Positions 15,687 through 24,608 are shown, numbered from the stretch's first letter. The stretch: DNA of 45,579 nt from JAGNZR01 sp051656905 (GCA_051656905.1 JBOFJQ010000027.1:1-45579); one strand, 5' to 3'. The notes: generated from the letters alone by a model not told the origin. A program made the numbers and translations.

Positions 15687-16892
15687 CTAAATTTGAAACA
15701 TTTTAGTAGCTTTATCTAAAATTCCTGTTAAATAAGCCAGTACGATTCCATAATTTGTAATAGGAACATCTTTTTCTAAAACTTCATCGATTCTGTTTTG
15801 CATATTTTTTCTATTTATCATGCAAGCACCACAATGAATAACTAAATCATAAGGTTGAAGATCATCTGGAAAATCTCTTCCCATTTTAAAGTCAAACTCT
15901 AGTTTTTTTCCTGTTTTCTTCATTAAAAGATTAGGAATTTTAACTCTTCCAATATCTTCATGAGATGTATTATGTGTACAAGTTTCAGCTATTAAAATAC
16001 GAGAACCATCTTTTAAATTTTCAATTGCATGAGCACCATTAATTAGAGTTTTTAAATCCCCTTTTTGTCTTGCAAATAATACAGAAAACCCTGTTAGAGG
16101 AAATCTTCCCTTAACAATTGAATCCACCTCTTTGAATGCCTGAGAATCTGTAACGATTAAATCAATATGCTTTAAATCATCTAAAGCTGACTCTAGTTCA
16201 GTATCTCTAACAACATAAGATTTTACACCACAGTCTAAACACTCTCTAATAAGTTGTACTTGTGGAAGGATAATTCTTCCTTTTGGAGCTTCAGAATCAA
16301 TGGGAACAACCATAAGAACAGCTCCATTATAAGGAACTAAATCTTTTATAAGGCTAGGATCCTCCTCTGTTAAACTTAAATGCTCAATAAGTTTAGATTT
16401 AAAATCTAAAATAGTATCTCTATCTTTAGTTGAAATAAATACTGCCTCAGGATAAGTTTCTTTTAGTCTTTTTACTGAAATTGAATCTAAAAGATCAATT
16501 TTATTTATGATTAAAAGGTGAGGAATATTGTATTTTTTAAACATTTTTTGTTTTTCTTTATAAAAATTATTATTGATAGTAGTACTATTAAGCTCAGATG
16601 CATCTATAAGATATAGAATGAAATCAGTTCTTTTTAATTCATTTAAAGCTTTATTAACTCTTAAAGAACCAAGAGCAGTTTCATCATCTAAACCAGCCGT
16701 ATCTATAAATAAAACTGGTCCAAACGGAATAAGTTCCATAGCCTTTGTAACTGAATCTGTAGTAGTTCCCTTTATATCAGAAACGATAGATATATCCTGC
16801 TCTAGAATAGCGTTAAGCAGAGATGATTTTCCAGCGTTAGTTTTTCCAAAAATACCAATATGTTTCCTATTTGAATTAGGAGTATTATTCAT
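15687..16892 (-). CDS. hydF: [FeFe]-hydrogenase maturation GTPase HydF
   Basis: HydF is the scaffold/GTPase on which the 2Fe subcluster of the H-cluster is assembled before transfer to HydA. The P-loop GKTNAGKSS is at about 15-23, with the G2/G3 elements KGTTTD and DTAGLDDE after it. The C-terminal cluster ligands follow the family pattern C-x-H ... HCxxC (CTHN near 315, HCGAC near 360). A GTG directly after the hydG stop (16901) could also start the gene, but AGGTGA lies 5 bases before the ATG at 16892, which is preferred. It is the third gene of hydE-hydG-hydF; no hydrogenase structural gene is in the window. Confidence 0.95.
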   Translation of the reverse strand: MNNTPNSNRKHIGIFGKTNAGKSSLLNAILEQDISIVSDIKGTTTDSVTKAMELIPFGPVLFIDTAGLDDETALGSLRVNKALNELKRTDFILYLIDASELNSTTINNNFYKEKQKMFKKYNIPHLLIINKIDLLDSISVKRLKETYPEAVFISTKDRDTILDFKSKLIEHLSLTEEDPSLIKDLVPYNGAVLMVVPIDSEAPKGRIILPQVQLIRECLDCGVKSYVVRDTELESALDDLKHIDLIVTDSQAFKEVDSIVKGRFPLTGFSVLFARQKGDLKTLINGAHAIENLKDGSRILIAETCTHNTSHEDIGRVKIPNLLMKKTGKKLEFDFKMGRDFPDDLQPYDLVIHCGACMINRKNMQNRIDEVLEKDVPITNYGIVLAYLTGILDKATKMFQI

Positions 16893-16901
16893 ATCTATCA
16901 C

Positions 16902-18293
16902 CTAAACAAAGAGATCTCTTTGCCCCTCTTTAATTAATTTAAGATTTTTAATTGTTAACTCTTTCATTTCAGGACTCTTAATCTTCTCAATTTCTTTATT
17001 TAATATTCCAAATACTCTCTCTCTTAATTCATCATCACCAAAATCCATTGCATATTCCATTAAAGTCATAAGTGCATTTGGCTGACATACATTTTGAATG
17101 TTACCAGATTTTGCCAGTTGCATAAATCTATCTCCAGTTCTTCCACTTCTATAACAAGCTGTGCAATAACTTGGTAAGTATCCTTCATCTAAAAGTTCCT
17201 TTAAAACTTCAAGAGGAGTTCTTTCATCAGAAACTTTAAATTGAGCAGTTTCTTTTTTAGTTTCCCCTTCTCTATATCCACCTACACCAGTACAAGAACC
17301 AGCACTTACTTGAGAAACACCATATTTTATAACTTCTCTTCTAAGTTCAGCAGTCTCTCTAGTTGATAAGATAATCCCTGTAAAAGGAACAGCAATTCTT
17401 AAAATAGCTACTATTTTTTTAAATATATCGTCAGATATCAAATTAGGGAAATCTTCAAGACTCATACCTTCAGCTTTTTTCATTCTTGGAACAGAGATAG
17501 TGTGGAATCCTACTCCAAACTCTTTTTCTAAGTAATCATTGTGCATCATCATAGCTAAAACTTCAAATTTCCAATCAGCAAGACCAAATAAAACTCCAGC
17601 ACCAACATCTTCAATTCCAGCTTTCATAGCACGAGAAAAGGCATTTAAGTGATACTCATAACTACTTTTTAGAGAGTTAGGGTGCACTTTTTCATAAGTT
17701 GGTTTGTGATAAGTCTCTTGGAATAAAATATATGTTCCAATATTAGCTTCTATAAGTTTTTTGTAGTTTTCTTCAGTAGTTGCAGCAATATTTACATTAA
17801 TTCTTCTAATTGCTCCACTTTCAGTTTTAGTTGAATAAATAGCGTCAATAGCATCAATAACATAATCGATTGAGCAGTTAACAGGGTCTTCTCCAACTTC
17901 TAAAGCAAGTCTTTTATGACCCATTTTTTCTAAAAGTTTAACCTCTTCTTGAATCTCATCTCTAGTAAGTTTTCTTCTTGAAAATTCGTTATCTCTTCTA
18001 TAGCCACAGTATGTACAATTATTTACACAGTAATCACTAACATATAGTGGTGCAAAAACAACGATTCTATCTCCATAGATATCTTTTTTTATTTGACCAG
18101 CAAGTGTAAAAAGATCTTGTAATTGCTCTTCATCAGATATAGATAATAATGTAGCTATATCTTCAGGAGTTATTTTTTCTTTTCTTTTAGCTTTCTCTAA
18201 TACATTTTTAACATCTTCTTTTTTTACATTTTTGCTATTATTTAAAAGAGAATAAATCTCTTCGTGATTTATAAAGTTTATTTCCTTTTCCAT
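16902..18293 (-). CDS. hydG: [FeFe]-hydrogenase maturation radical SAM tyrosine lyase HydG
   Basis: HydG cleaves tyrosine to p-cresol and dehydroglycine, producing the CO and CN ligands of the H-cluster. The radical SAM motif CVNNCTYC lies near residues 90-97. The second, C-terminal cluster motif is complete: CTAC followed after 22 residues by the last cysteine (NVCQP). At 463 residues the length is typical, distinguishing it from ThiH, which lacks the C-terminal cluster. It overlaps the end of hydE by 16 bases and abuts hydF, so all three are translated from one message. GAGGAG is upstream of the ATG. Confidence 0.97.
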   Translation of the reverse strand: MEKEINFINHEEIYSLLNNSKNVKKEDVKNVLEKAKRKEKITPEDIATLLSISDEEQLQDLFTLAGQIKKDIYGDRIVVFAPLYVSDYCVNNCTYCGYRRDNEFSRRKLTRDEIQEEVKLLEKMGHKRLALEVGEDPVNCSIDYVIDAIDAIYSTKTESGAIRRINVNIAATTEENYKKLIEANIGTYILFQETYHKPTYEKVHPNSLKSSYEYHLNAFSRAMKAGIEDVGAGVLFGLADWKFEVLAMMMHNDYLEKEFGVGFHTISVPRMKKAEGMSLEDFPNLISDDIFKKIVAILRIAVPFTGIILSTRETAELRREVIKYGVSQVSAGSCTGVGGYREGETKKETAQFKVSDERTPLEVLKELLDEGYLPSYCTACYRSGRTGDRFMQLAKSGNIQNVCQPNALMTLMEYAMDFGDDELRERVFGILNKEIEKIKSPEMKELTIKNLKLIKEGQRDLFV

Positions 18294-19330
18294 TGTAAGT
18301 TATCTCCTCTTGCCATAACAGCTTCAAAACCTGAATCAGCAATTTTTTGTTTTATTTTTTTTAACTCTTCAGCGGCTTCATCGTTAACAAAAACTTTTCC
18401 ATCATAAAGAGCATATTTAGCTCTATTTTCAAAAGGTGAAAGGTTAGGCATAATTACATTTGCTCCAACTCTAAACCCTTTCTCTCTCCCTTTAGGATCA
18501 AGTGTTCCTAGTGCTGTAGTAGCAGGAAGTAAAACATTTGGAAGTAAAAGCCTAACCAAGGCTAACATAAGTATTACAGTATCAACATTTCCACTTGGTA
18601 CATGAGAAAGTGGAGTATTTTTTTGTGGAATAAAAGGTCCTATTCCAACCATTTCAGGCTCTAATTTTTTTATAAACATTAAATCATTAACAAAATCTTT
18701 ATTAGTTTGATTAGGTAAACCTACTAAGAATCCAGCTCCAGTTTGAAAACCTATATTCTTTAAATTTTGTAGACACTCTCTACGGTTTTCAAAACTCATA
18801 CCAGGGTGTACAGAGTTGTAAAGCTCTTTTGTAGCTGTTTCATGCCTTAAAAGATACCTATCAGCTCCAGCATTGTAGAGATTTTGATAACTTTCTTTTG
18901 AACGTTCCCCAAGTGAAAGAGTTACAGCAGCTTCTGGAAACTTTATTTTAATCTCTCTTATAACACCAGTGAGAAAATCATCTGTATAGTAAGCATCTTC
19001 TCCCCCTTGCATTACAAAGGTTCTAAATCCTAGAGCGTAGCCAGTTTCGCAGCAGCTTAAAATTTCATCTTTATTTAATCTATATCTTTGGGCATTCTTA
19101 TTATCAATTCTTAATCCACAATACATACAGTTAGCTTTGCAATAGCTACTAATTTCAATAAGGCCTCTCAAATAAACAGTATTTCCATAAGTTTTTAATC
19201 TAGTATCATAAGCTTTTTCAAATAAATAATTTTTAGAATCTATATCTAAATTATTAAGTAAAAAAAGCAACTCATCTTCAGAGGCATTATTTGTTAAGTA
19301 AAGTTTATTTATAATATCTTTTATATTAAT
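18278..19330 (-). CDS. hydE: [FeFe]-hydrogenase maturation radical SAM enzyme HydE
   Basis: HydE is the radical SAM enzyme that helps build the azadithiolate-bridged iron precursor of the H-cluster. The cluster motif CKANCMYC is followed by GLRIDNKN, and MQGGEDAYY, LSLGERS and RHETA are family signatures. The optional C-terminal cluster is absent. The first ATG/GTG/TTG-type start in frame is a TTG at 19270 without a Shine-Dalgarno site; it would drop about 20 N-terminal residues found in homologues. The frame is open further up to an ATT at 19330, exactly 7 bases after AAGGAGGA, giving an N-terminus NIKDIINKLYLT that suits HydE. I therefore place the start at ATT 19330. Confidence 0.93.
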   Translation of the reverse strand: MNIKDIINKLYLTNNASEDELLFLLNNLDIDSKNYLFEKAYDTRLKTYGNTVYLRGLIEISSYCKANCMYCGLRIDNKNAQRYRLNKDEILSCCETGYALGFRTFVMQGGEDAYYTDDFLTGVIREIKIKFPEAAVTLSLGERSKESYQNLYNAGADRYLLRHETATKELYNSVHPGMSFENRRECLQNLKNIGFQTGAGFLVGLPNQTNKDFVNDLMFIKKLEPEMVGIGPFIPQKNTPLSHVPSGNVDTVILMLALVRLLLPNVLLPATTALGTLDPKGREKGFRVGANVIMPNLSPFENRAKYALYDGKVFVNDEAAEELKKIKQKIADSGFEAVMARGDNLQWKRK

Positions 19331-19382
19331 TTAGCTCTCCTCCTTAAAAGTTTATTCATAACTTAAATAATAACTTTTTTAT

Positions 19383-19406
19383 ATTATACTATGTTTTTTA
19401 ATTATA
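19383..19406 (-). promoter_or_regulatory. Possible -10 boxes of the hydEGF operon
   Basis: Two perfect minus-strand TATAAT hexamers (19383-19388 and 19401-19406) lie 53-76 bases before the hydE start. Neither has a good -35 box at 16-18 bp, so activation or a non-standard promoter is possible. Confidence 0.35.
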
Positions 19407-19415
19407 TACTATTGC

Positions 19416-19475
19416 AAAAGCAACAAAAAACAAGTTTTATTAAGTGTACACTTTAAGAAATAAAGTGTTGCTTTT
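19416..19475. promoter_or_regulatory. Nested palindrome in the hydE / CcpN-like intergenic region (probable operator)
   Basis: A perfect 12-bp palindrome, AAGTGTACACTT (19442-19453), lies almost at the centre of a wider inverted repeat, AAAAGCAACA (19416-19425) and TGTTGCTTTT (19466-19475). Its position between two divergent genes, one encoding a DNA-binding regulator, makes an operator likely. No T run follows and no gene ends here, so a terminator is unlikely. Confidence 0.55.
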
Positions 19476-19496
19476 TAATTTTTTATATGATATATA
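19468..19496 (+). promoter_or_regulatory. Possible promoter of the CcpN-like regulator gene
   Basis: TTGCTT (19468-19473) and TATATA (19491-19496) are 17 bp apart. The -35 box overlaps the right arm of the large inverted repeat, as expected for a regulated promoter. The -10 match is only moderate. Confidence 0.35.
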
Positions 19497-19539
19497 TATT
19501 ATTAAATATAGTAAAACAACAATGAAAATGACTGGAAAT

Positions 19540-19551
19540 AAGTGTACATCT
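19540..19551 (+). promoter_or_regulatory. Second, imperfect copy of the AAGTGTACACTT site
   Basis: AAGTGTACATCT matches the perfect palindrome at 19442-19453 in 10 of 12 positions and starts 98 bp downstream. It sits in the leader just before the regulator's ribosome-binding site, where binding would block its own expression. Confidence 0.45.
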
Positions 19552-19570
19552 AAATAAGGGGGCAATATCT

Positions 19571-20185
19571 GTGACAGAGAGACAGAAGAAAATAATAGAA
19601 ATTGTAAGAAAGAATCAACCAATAAAGGGTGATGATATAGCAAAAGAATTAGGATTAACTAGATCTGCACTGAGAACAGATTTTTCAATATTAATTAAAG
19701 AAAACATTTTAGAATCAAAAGTAAAAAAAGGTTATTACTATAAAGAAAAGCAAGAATTTAAATATATAAAAGAGATAATGAGTTCTCCAATTGTAATAGA
19801 TTTAAATCTTTCAGTTTATGACACTATAGTAAATATGTTTACAGAAGATGTAGGAAATATGTTTGTTGTTCAAAAAGACTCCCTAGTAGGAGTAGTTTCT
19901 AGAAAAGACTTATTAAAAACAGCAATAGGGAAAACAGATATTAATAAGATACCAGTTAGTATGGTTATGACTAGAATGCCTAATGTAATCTATGTTGAAG
20001 AGGATGAAACAATCTTATCTGGTGTAAAAAAAATAATAAAACACCAAGTAGATTCTCTACCTGTGGTTAGGGTTGTAGAGCAGAAAGGGGAAAAAATATA
20101 TAAAGTAGTTGGAAGACTTACTAAAACAAATACAACAAAGCTTTTAATGGGGCTTTTACAAAAGAATGTATTAGCAGAGGCATAG
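19571..20185 (+). CDS. CcpN-like transcriptional regulator (HTH plus two CBS domains)
   Basis: This 204-residue cytoplasmic protein has a DeoR/HTH_11-type winged helix at the N-terminus (about 5-60, with GDDIAKELGLTRSALRTDFS as helix-turn-helix) and two CBS domains (about 65-125 and 130-195, opening with IMSSPIVIDL and VMTRMPNVIYV). This is the architecture of Bacillus CcpN, which represses gluconeogenic genes and responds to ATP/ADP. In many Firmicutes ccpN lies beside the PPDK regulator gene; here it lies directly before ppdK. The start is GTG, with AAGGGGG 9 bases upstream. It probably controls ppdK and perhaps the divergent hyd genes; this is inferred from position only. Confidence 0.85.
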   Translation: MTERQKKIIEIVRKNQPIKGDDIAKELGLTRSALRTDFSILIKENILESKVKKGYYYKEKQEFKYIKEIMSSPIVIDLNLSVYDTIVNMFTEDVGNMFVVQKDSLVGVVSRKDLLKTAIGKTDINKIPVSMVMTRMPNVIYVEEDETILSGVKKIIKHQVDSLPVVRVVEQKGEKIYKVVGRLTKTNTTKLLMGLLQKNVLAEA

Positions 20186-20300
20186 TTGTAAAATAAAAAC
20201 ATAAAAATAAAATCAAGAAATATAAAAAATACGTAGTATATATAGATAATAAGAATTTAGGGAAATTAAATAAAAATTTGAGTTTATAAAGGAGGAATTT

Positions 20301-22970
20301 GTGAAAAGAGTTTTTTACTTTGAAGAGGGTGGAAAAGATAAGAAAAGCTTATTAGGAGGAAAAGGTGCTAATTTATCAGAAATGGTAAAAATAGGGCTTC
20401 CTATTCCAAGTGGAATAATTGTTTCAACTGAGGCATGCAATGAATTCTTAAAAAACGGTCAGACTTTAAATGAAAATTTAAAAAAAGAAGTTATGGAAAA
20501 GATTGCAGGTTTAGAGGAGAAAACAGGTAAAAAATTTCAAGGAGAAAATCCTTTACTAGTTTCAGTTAGATCTGGAGCTCCAGTATCAATGCCAGGAATG
20601 ATGGATACAATTTTAAACTTGGGTTTAAATGATACTACAGCTGAAAAAATGATACAAAGATTTAATAACGCTCCATTCGTATATGATTTATATAGAAGAT
20701 TTATTCAAATGTTCTCTGACATAGTTGTGGGAATAGATAAAAATAAATTTGTAGAGCTAAGAAATAGAATAATTGAAGAAAATAAAAATTTAACTCAAGA
20801 TCAAGTAGATAAAAAAGTTATAGCAGAATTCAAAGAGTTTTATAAGAGAGAGCATGGATCAGCTTTTCCAGAAACACCACAAGAGCAGCTGTTTATGGCT
20901 ATAGATGCAATATTTAACTCTTGGAATAATGATAGAGCAATTACATATAGAAGATTAAATCATATAGACGATAACATGGGTACAGCTGTTGTTGTTCAAG
21001 AGATGGTTTTTGGAAATCTTAATGAGATATCAGGAACAGGTGTTGCATTTTCAAGAAATCCTTCAAATGGAACAAAAGAAGTTTTTGGAGAGTATTTATT
21101 ACAAGCTCAAGGTGAGGATATTGTTGCAGGAATAAGAACTCCTGAACCAATTGCAAGACTTGGGGAAGTATTACCTAAGATATATGACGAGTTTGTTAAG
21201 ATAGCAGAACTATTAGAAAAAGATTATAAAGATATGCAAGATATAGAGTTTACAATTGAGGATGGAAAATTATACATTCTACAAACAAGAAGTGGAAAAA
21301 GATCACCATATGCAGGAATAAAAATAGCTATAGATATGCACGACGAAGGTTTACTTACAAAAGAGGAAGCTATTTTAAAAGTTGACGCAGGTCTAATTCC
21401 TCAACTTTTAAATGGAGATTTTGATGAAGAAGCTGTAAAATCAGCAGTATTACTTGGAAAAGGTTTACCAGGTTCAGCAGGAGTTGCAATAGGTAGAGTT
21501 GTACTTGCATCTGAAAGGGTAAAAGTAAAAGAAAATACAATTCTTGTTAGAGAGGAAACATCACCTGAAGATATTAAGGGTATAAGTCTTGCTCAAGGAA
21601 TTGTGACTGTAAAAGGTGGAGCAACATCTCATGGTGCAGTTGTAGCAAGAGGTATGGGAAAATGCTGTGTTACTGGTTGTGGAGATATTGAGATAGACGA
21701 TATTAGAAGAGAGATGAAAATAGGTGGACATATTGTTAAAGAGGGAGATTTCATCTCTATTAGTGGATATACAGGTGAAATTTTCTTAGGAAAGGTTTTA
21801 CTTACAGAACCTAAGTTTGACGATAACCTAAAAAGATTTATCTCTTGGTGTAAAGAAGCAAAAAGATTAGGAATAAGAATGAATGCAGATACAGTTGTTG
21901 ATGCTGAAATAGGAAAAGCTTTTGGTGCAGAAGGGATTGGACTTTGCAGAACAGAGCACATGTTCTTCCAAAAAGATAAAATTTGGACAATTAGAGGAAT
22001 GATTTTAAGTGAAGATAAAGATGAGAAAGAAGCTGCACTGCACAAGCTTTATTTAATGCAAAAGGAAGATTTTTTCAATATTTTAAAAGTTGTTGGAGAT
22101 GAGGTAGTAATAGTTAGATTATTAGATCCACCTTTACATGAATTCTTACCAAAAGAACCAAAAGATAAGATTAAAATGGCAGAAATTTTAGGTATATCTA
22201 TGGAAGAGATGGAGAGAAGAATAAGAAATTTAAAAGATGAAAACCCAATGTTAGGACATAGAGGATGCCGTCTTGCAATAACTCAACCAGAGCTTTATAA
22301 TTCACAAAGTAGAGCCCTTATAGAGGCTGCAATAGAGTGTCATAAGCAAGGGATAAAAGTACAACCAGAAATCATGATACCTCTTATTTTAGGAGTAACA
22401 GAGTTCAGATATATTGAAGATAGCATTAGAGAAGAGATAGAAAAAGTATTTACAGAGTTTGGAATGAGAATAGACTATAAAATTGGAACAATGATGGAGG
22501 TTCCAAGAGCATGTTTACTTGCTGATGAGATAGCTCAAGAGGCAGAATTCTTCTCTTTTGGTACTAATGATTTAACTCAAATGACTATGGGACTTTCAAG
22601 AGATGACTCAGTTAAATTTATAGGTGACTATAATGATAAGGGAATTTTAAAATTTGAACCATTCTCAACAATAGATGTAAGAGGAGTTGGAAAGTTAGTT
22701 AAATTAGGAACAGACCTTGGAAGAAAAGGAAATCCAAATTTAGAAATAGGTGTTTGTGGTGAGCATGGTGGAGATCCAAGAAGTATAGAGTTCTTTGAAT
22801 CTTTAAAAATAGACTATGTAAGTTGTTCACCTTTTAGAGTTTTAGTAGCAATAGTTGCAGCAGCTCAAAGTTATATTAGAGATAAGCAGAATAAAAAAAC
22901 TATCCCAGAATTAATAGGAAAAGAATCAGTTCGTATAGGGAAATTAAATAAGAAAAAATTACAATTTTAA
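20301..22970 (+). CDS. ppdK: Pyruvate, phosphate dikinase
   Basis: An 889-residue enzyme interconverting pyruvate, ATP and phosphate with PEP, AMP and PPi. The ATP-grasp domain covers about 1-350 (GGKGANLSEM, SVRSGAPVSMPGMMDT). The phosphohistidine swivelling domain has GGATSHGAVVARGMG with the catalytic histidine near 444, and the PEP/pyruvate barrel ends with VCGEHGGDP, whose cysteine near 819 is the acid/base. The threonine two residues before the histidine, target of PDRP regulation in other species, is present. The start is GTG behind AAAGGAGG. It follows the CcpN-like gene by 115 bases, suggesting control by that protein. Confidence 0.97.
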   Translation: MKRVFYFEEGGKDKKSLLGGKGANLSEMVKIGLPIPSGIIVSTEACNEFLKNGQTLNENLKKEVMEKIAGLEEKTGKKFQGENPLLVSVRSGAPVSMPGMMDTILNLGLNDTTAEKMIQRFNNAPFVYDLYRRFIQMFSDIVVGIDKNKFVELRNRIIEENKNLTQDQVDKKVIAEFKEFYKREHGSAFPETPQEQLFMAIDAIFNSWNNDRAITYRRLNHIDDNMGTAVVVQEMVFGNLNEISGTGVAFSRNPSNGTKEVFGEYLLQAQGEDIVAGIRTPEPIARLGEVLPKIYDEFVKIAELLEKDYKDMQDIEFTIEDGKLYILQTRSGKRSPYAGIKIAIDMHDEGLLTKEEAILKVDAGLIPQLLNGDFDEEAVKSAVLLGKGLPGSAGVAIGRVVLASERVKVKENTILVREETSPEDIKGISLAQGIVTVKGGATSHGAVVARGMGKCCVTGCGDIEIDDIRREMKIGGHIVKEGDFISISGYTGEIFLGKVLLTEPKFDDNLKRFISWCKEAKRLGIRMNADTVVDAEIGKAFGAEGIGLCRTEHMFFQKDKIWTIRGMILSEDKDEKEAALHKLYLMQKEDFFNILKVVGDEVVIVRLLDPPLHEFLPKEPKDKIKMAEILGISMEEMERRIRNLKDENPMLGHRGCRLAITQPELYNSQSRALIEAAIECHKQGIKVQPEIMIPLILGVTEFRYIEDSIREEIEKVFTEFGMRIDYKIGTMMEVPRACLLADEIAQEAEFFSFGTNDLTQMTMGLSRDDSVKFIGDYNDKGILKFEPFSTIDVRGVGKLVKLGTDLGRKGNPNLEIGVCGEHGGDPRSIEFFESLKIDYVSCSPFRVLVAIVAAAQSYIRDKQNKKTIPELIGKESVRIGKLNKKKLQF

Positions 22971-23013
22971 TCTTGAAATAGATTAAAATCTATAAACTAA
23001 TAAGCAATAAAAT

Positions 23014-23047
23014 AAAAAAGAGTAGTGAATAACCACTACTCTTTTTT
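23014..23047 (+). terminator. Intrinsic terminator of ppdK
   Basis: AAAAAAGAGTAGTG (23014-23027) pairs with CACTACTCTTTTTT (23034-23047) around a 6-base loop. Confidence 0.9.
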
Positions 23048-23231
23048 GTTTAGGTCAGACCAAAAGCTTACCTACTAAGGTTTGTAATCTGTTGTAGTAC
23101 AGTTATTGAACAAAATGGTTGTTTTTATTGTTTTTTAGAGTTAAACTTAGGGCAAATAGACTTAGAGAAAAGTTTTTATTGAAGTTATTATTTTAAATTA
23201 AAAAAATTTTTATTTAAAGGGGGAATTATAT

Positions 23232-24608
23232 ATGCCAAAATTTATGCCAGAGCCTTACAAAATTAAAGTGGTTGAGAATATGGCTCAACTAACAGCGGAA
23301 GAGAGAAAAGAAGCAATTGAAAAAGCTGGGTTTAACACATTTTTATTAAGATCGGATGAATGCTATATTGACCTTTTAACTGATTCAGGAACCAATGCAA
23401 TGAGTGACCATCAATGGGCAGGAATGATGGTTGGAGATGAGGCTTATGCAGGTTCTAAAAACTTTTATAAATTAGAGGAAACTGTAAGAGATATATTTGG
23501 ATTTAAGTATGTTGTACCAACTCACCAAGGGAGAGGGGCTGAAAATATCTTATCAACTATTACAATAAAACCTGGAGATTACGTACCAGGAAACATGTAT
23601 TTTACTACGACTAGATTCCACCAGGAGAGAAATGGAGCAACATTTAGAGATGTTGTTATTGATGAAGCACATCAACCAGATAGAGATGATGTACCTTTTA
23701 AAGGAAATGTAGATTTAAAAAAATTCCAGGCTTTAATTGATGAGGTAGGAGCAGAAAAAATACCTTATATTTGTTTAGCTGTAACAGTTAACTTAGCTGG
23801 GGGACAACCAGTTTCTATGGGAAATATTAAAGCTGTAGGAGAGTTAGCTCATAAGCACGGAATAAAAGTTATGTTTGATGCAACAAGATGTGTTGAAAAT
23901 GCTTATTTTATTAAAGAGAGAGAGGATGGATATCAAGACAAAACAATAAAAGCAATTGTAAAAGAGATGTTCTCTTATGGAGACGGTTGCACAATGAGTG
24001 GAAAAAAAGATTGTTTAACTAATATTGGTGGATTTTTATGTATGAATGATTATGATTTATATCTTCAGTCTACAGCAACTGTAGTTCAATTTGAAGGGAT
24101 GCCATCTTATGGAGGTTTAGCGGGAAGAGACATGGAAGCAATGGCAATAGGGTTAAGAGAAGCTGTAAACTATAATTATATTAGCCATAGAGTAAATCAG
24201 ATTAGATATTTAGGTGAAAAATTAGAAGCTGCTGGAATACCAATGGTAAAACCTTATGGTGGACATGCTATATTCTTAGATGCAAGAGAATTTTTACCTC
24301 ATTTAACTCAAGATCAATTCCCAGCTCAAGCTTTAGCAGCTGCTATATTTGAGCACTCAGGAGTTAGAACAATGGAGAGAGGAATTGTATCAGCTGGTAG
24401 AGATATAAAAACAGGGGAAAATCATCATCCAAAATTAGAAACAGTAAGACTTACTATTCCTAGAAGAGTTTATACTTATGCTCATTTAGATTATGTTGCT
24501 GACTCGGTAATAGAACTTTATCAAAAAAGACATGAGATAAAAGGACTAAAATTTGAATATGAAGCAAAATTCTTAAGATTTTTTACAGGTAGATTTTCAC
24601 AAATTTAA
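23232..24608 (+). CDS. tpl: Tyrosine phenol-lyase
   Basis: A 458-residue PLP enzyme of the beta-eliminating lyase family that splits tyrosine into phenol, pyruvate and ammonia. The general family features are THQGRGAEN, SGKKD (PLP lysine near 258) and a GGHA element. Tyrosine phenol-lyase rather than tryptophanase is indicated by the compact N-terminus without the tryptophanase insertion after IKPG, FTTTRFHQE, GVRTMERGI followed by SAGR (methionine and arginine that bind the phenol ring), and the LRFF end. The 184-base leader after the ppdK terminator shows no clear promoter, no TyrR-type box and no TnaC-like peptide. GGGGG lies 9 bases before the ATG. It is monocistronic. Confidence 0.92.
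   Translation: MPKFMPEPYKIKVVENMAQLTAEERKEAIEKAGFNTFLLRSDECYIDLLTDSGTNAMSDHQWAGMMVGDEAYAGSKNFYKLEETVRDIFGFKYVVPTHQGRGAENILSTITIKPGDYVPGNMYFTTTRFHQERNGATFRDVVIDEAHQPDRDDVPFKGNVDLKKFQALIDEVGAEKIPYICLAVTVNLAGGQPVSMGNIKAVGELAHKHGIKVMFDATRCVENAYFIKEREDGYQDKTIKAIVKEMFSYGDGCTMSGKKDCLTNIGGFLCMNDYDLYLQSTATVVQFEGMPSYGGLAGRDMEAMAIGLREAVNYNYISHRVNQIRYLGEKLEAAGIPMVKPYGGHAIFLDAREFLPHLTQDQFPAQALAAAIFEHSGVRTMERGIVSAGRDIKTGENHHPKLETVRLTIPRRVYTYAHLDYVADSVIELYQKRHEIKGLKFEYEAKFLRFFTGRFSQI

Noticed and set aside
23048..23231. TnaC-like leader peptide or TyrR box before tyrosine phenol-lyase
   Set aside because: The only short frame with ATG (near 23118) encodes seven residues without tryptophan or proline. TGTAAT...GTACA near 23085 has the wrong spacing for the TyrR pattern.
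23232..24608. Tryptophanase (tnaA) as the name of the PLP lyase
   Set aside because: It lacks the tryptophanase-specific insertion and has the phenol-ring residues and the FF end of tyrosine phenol-lyase.
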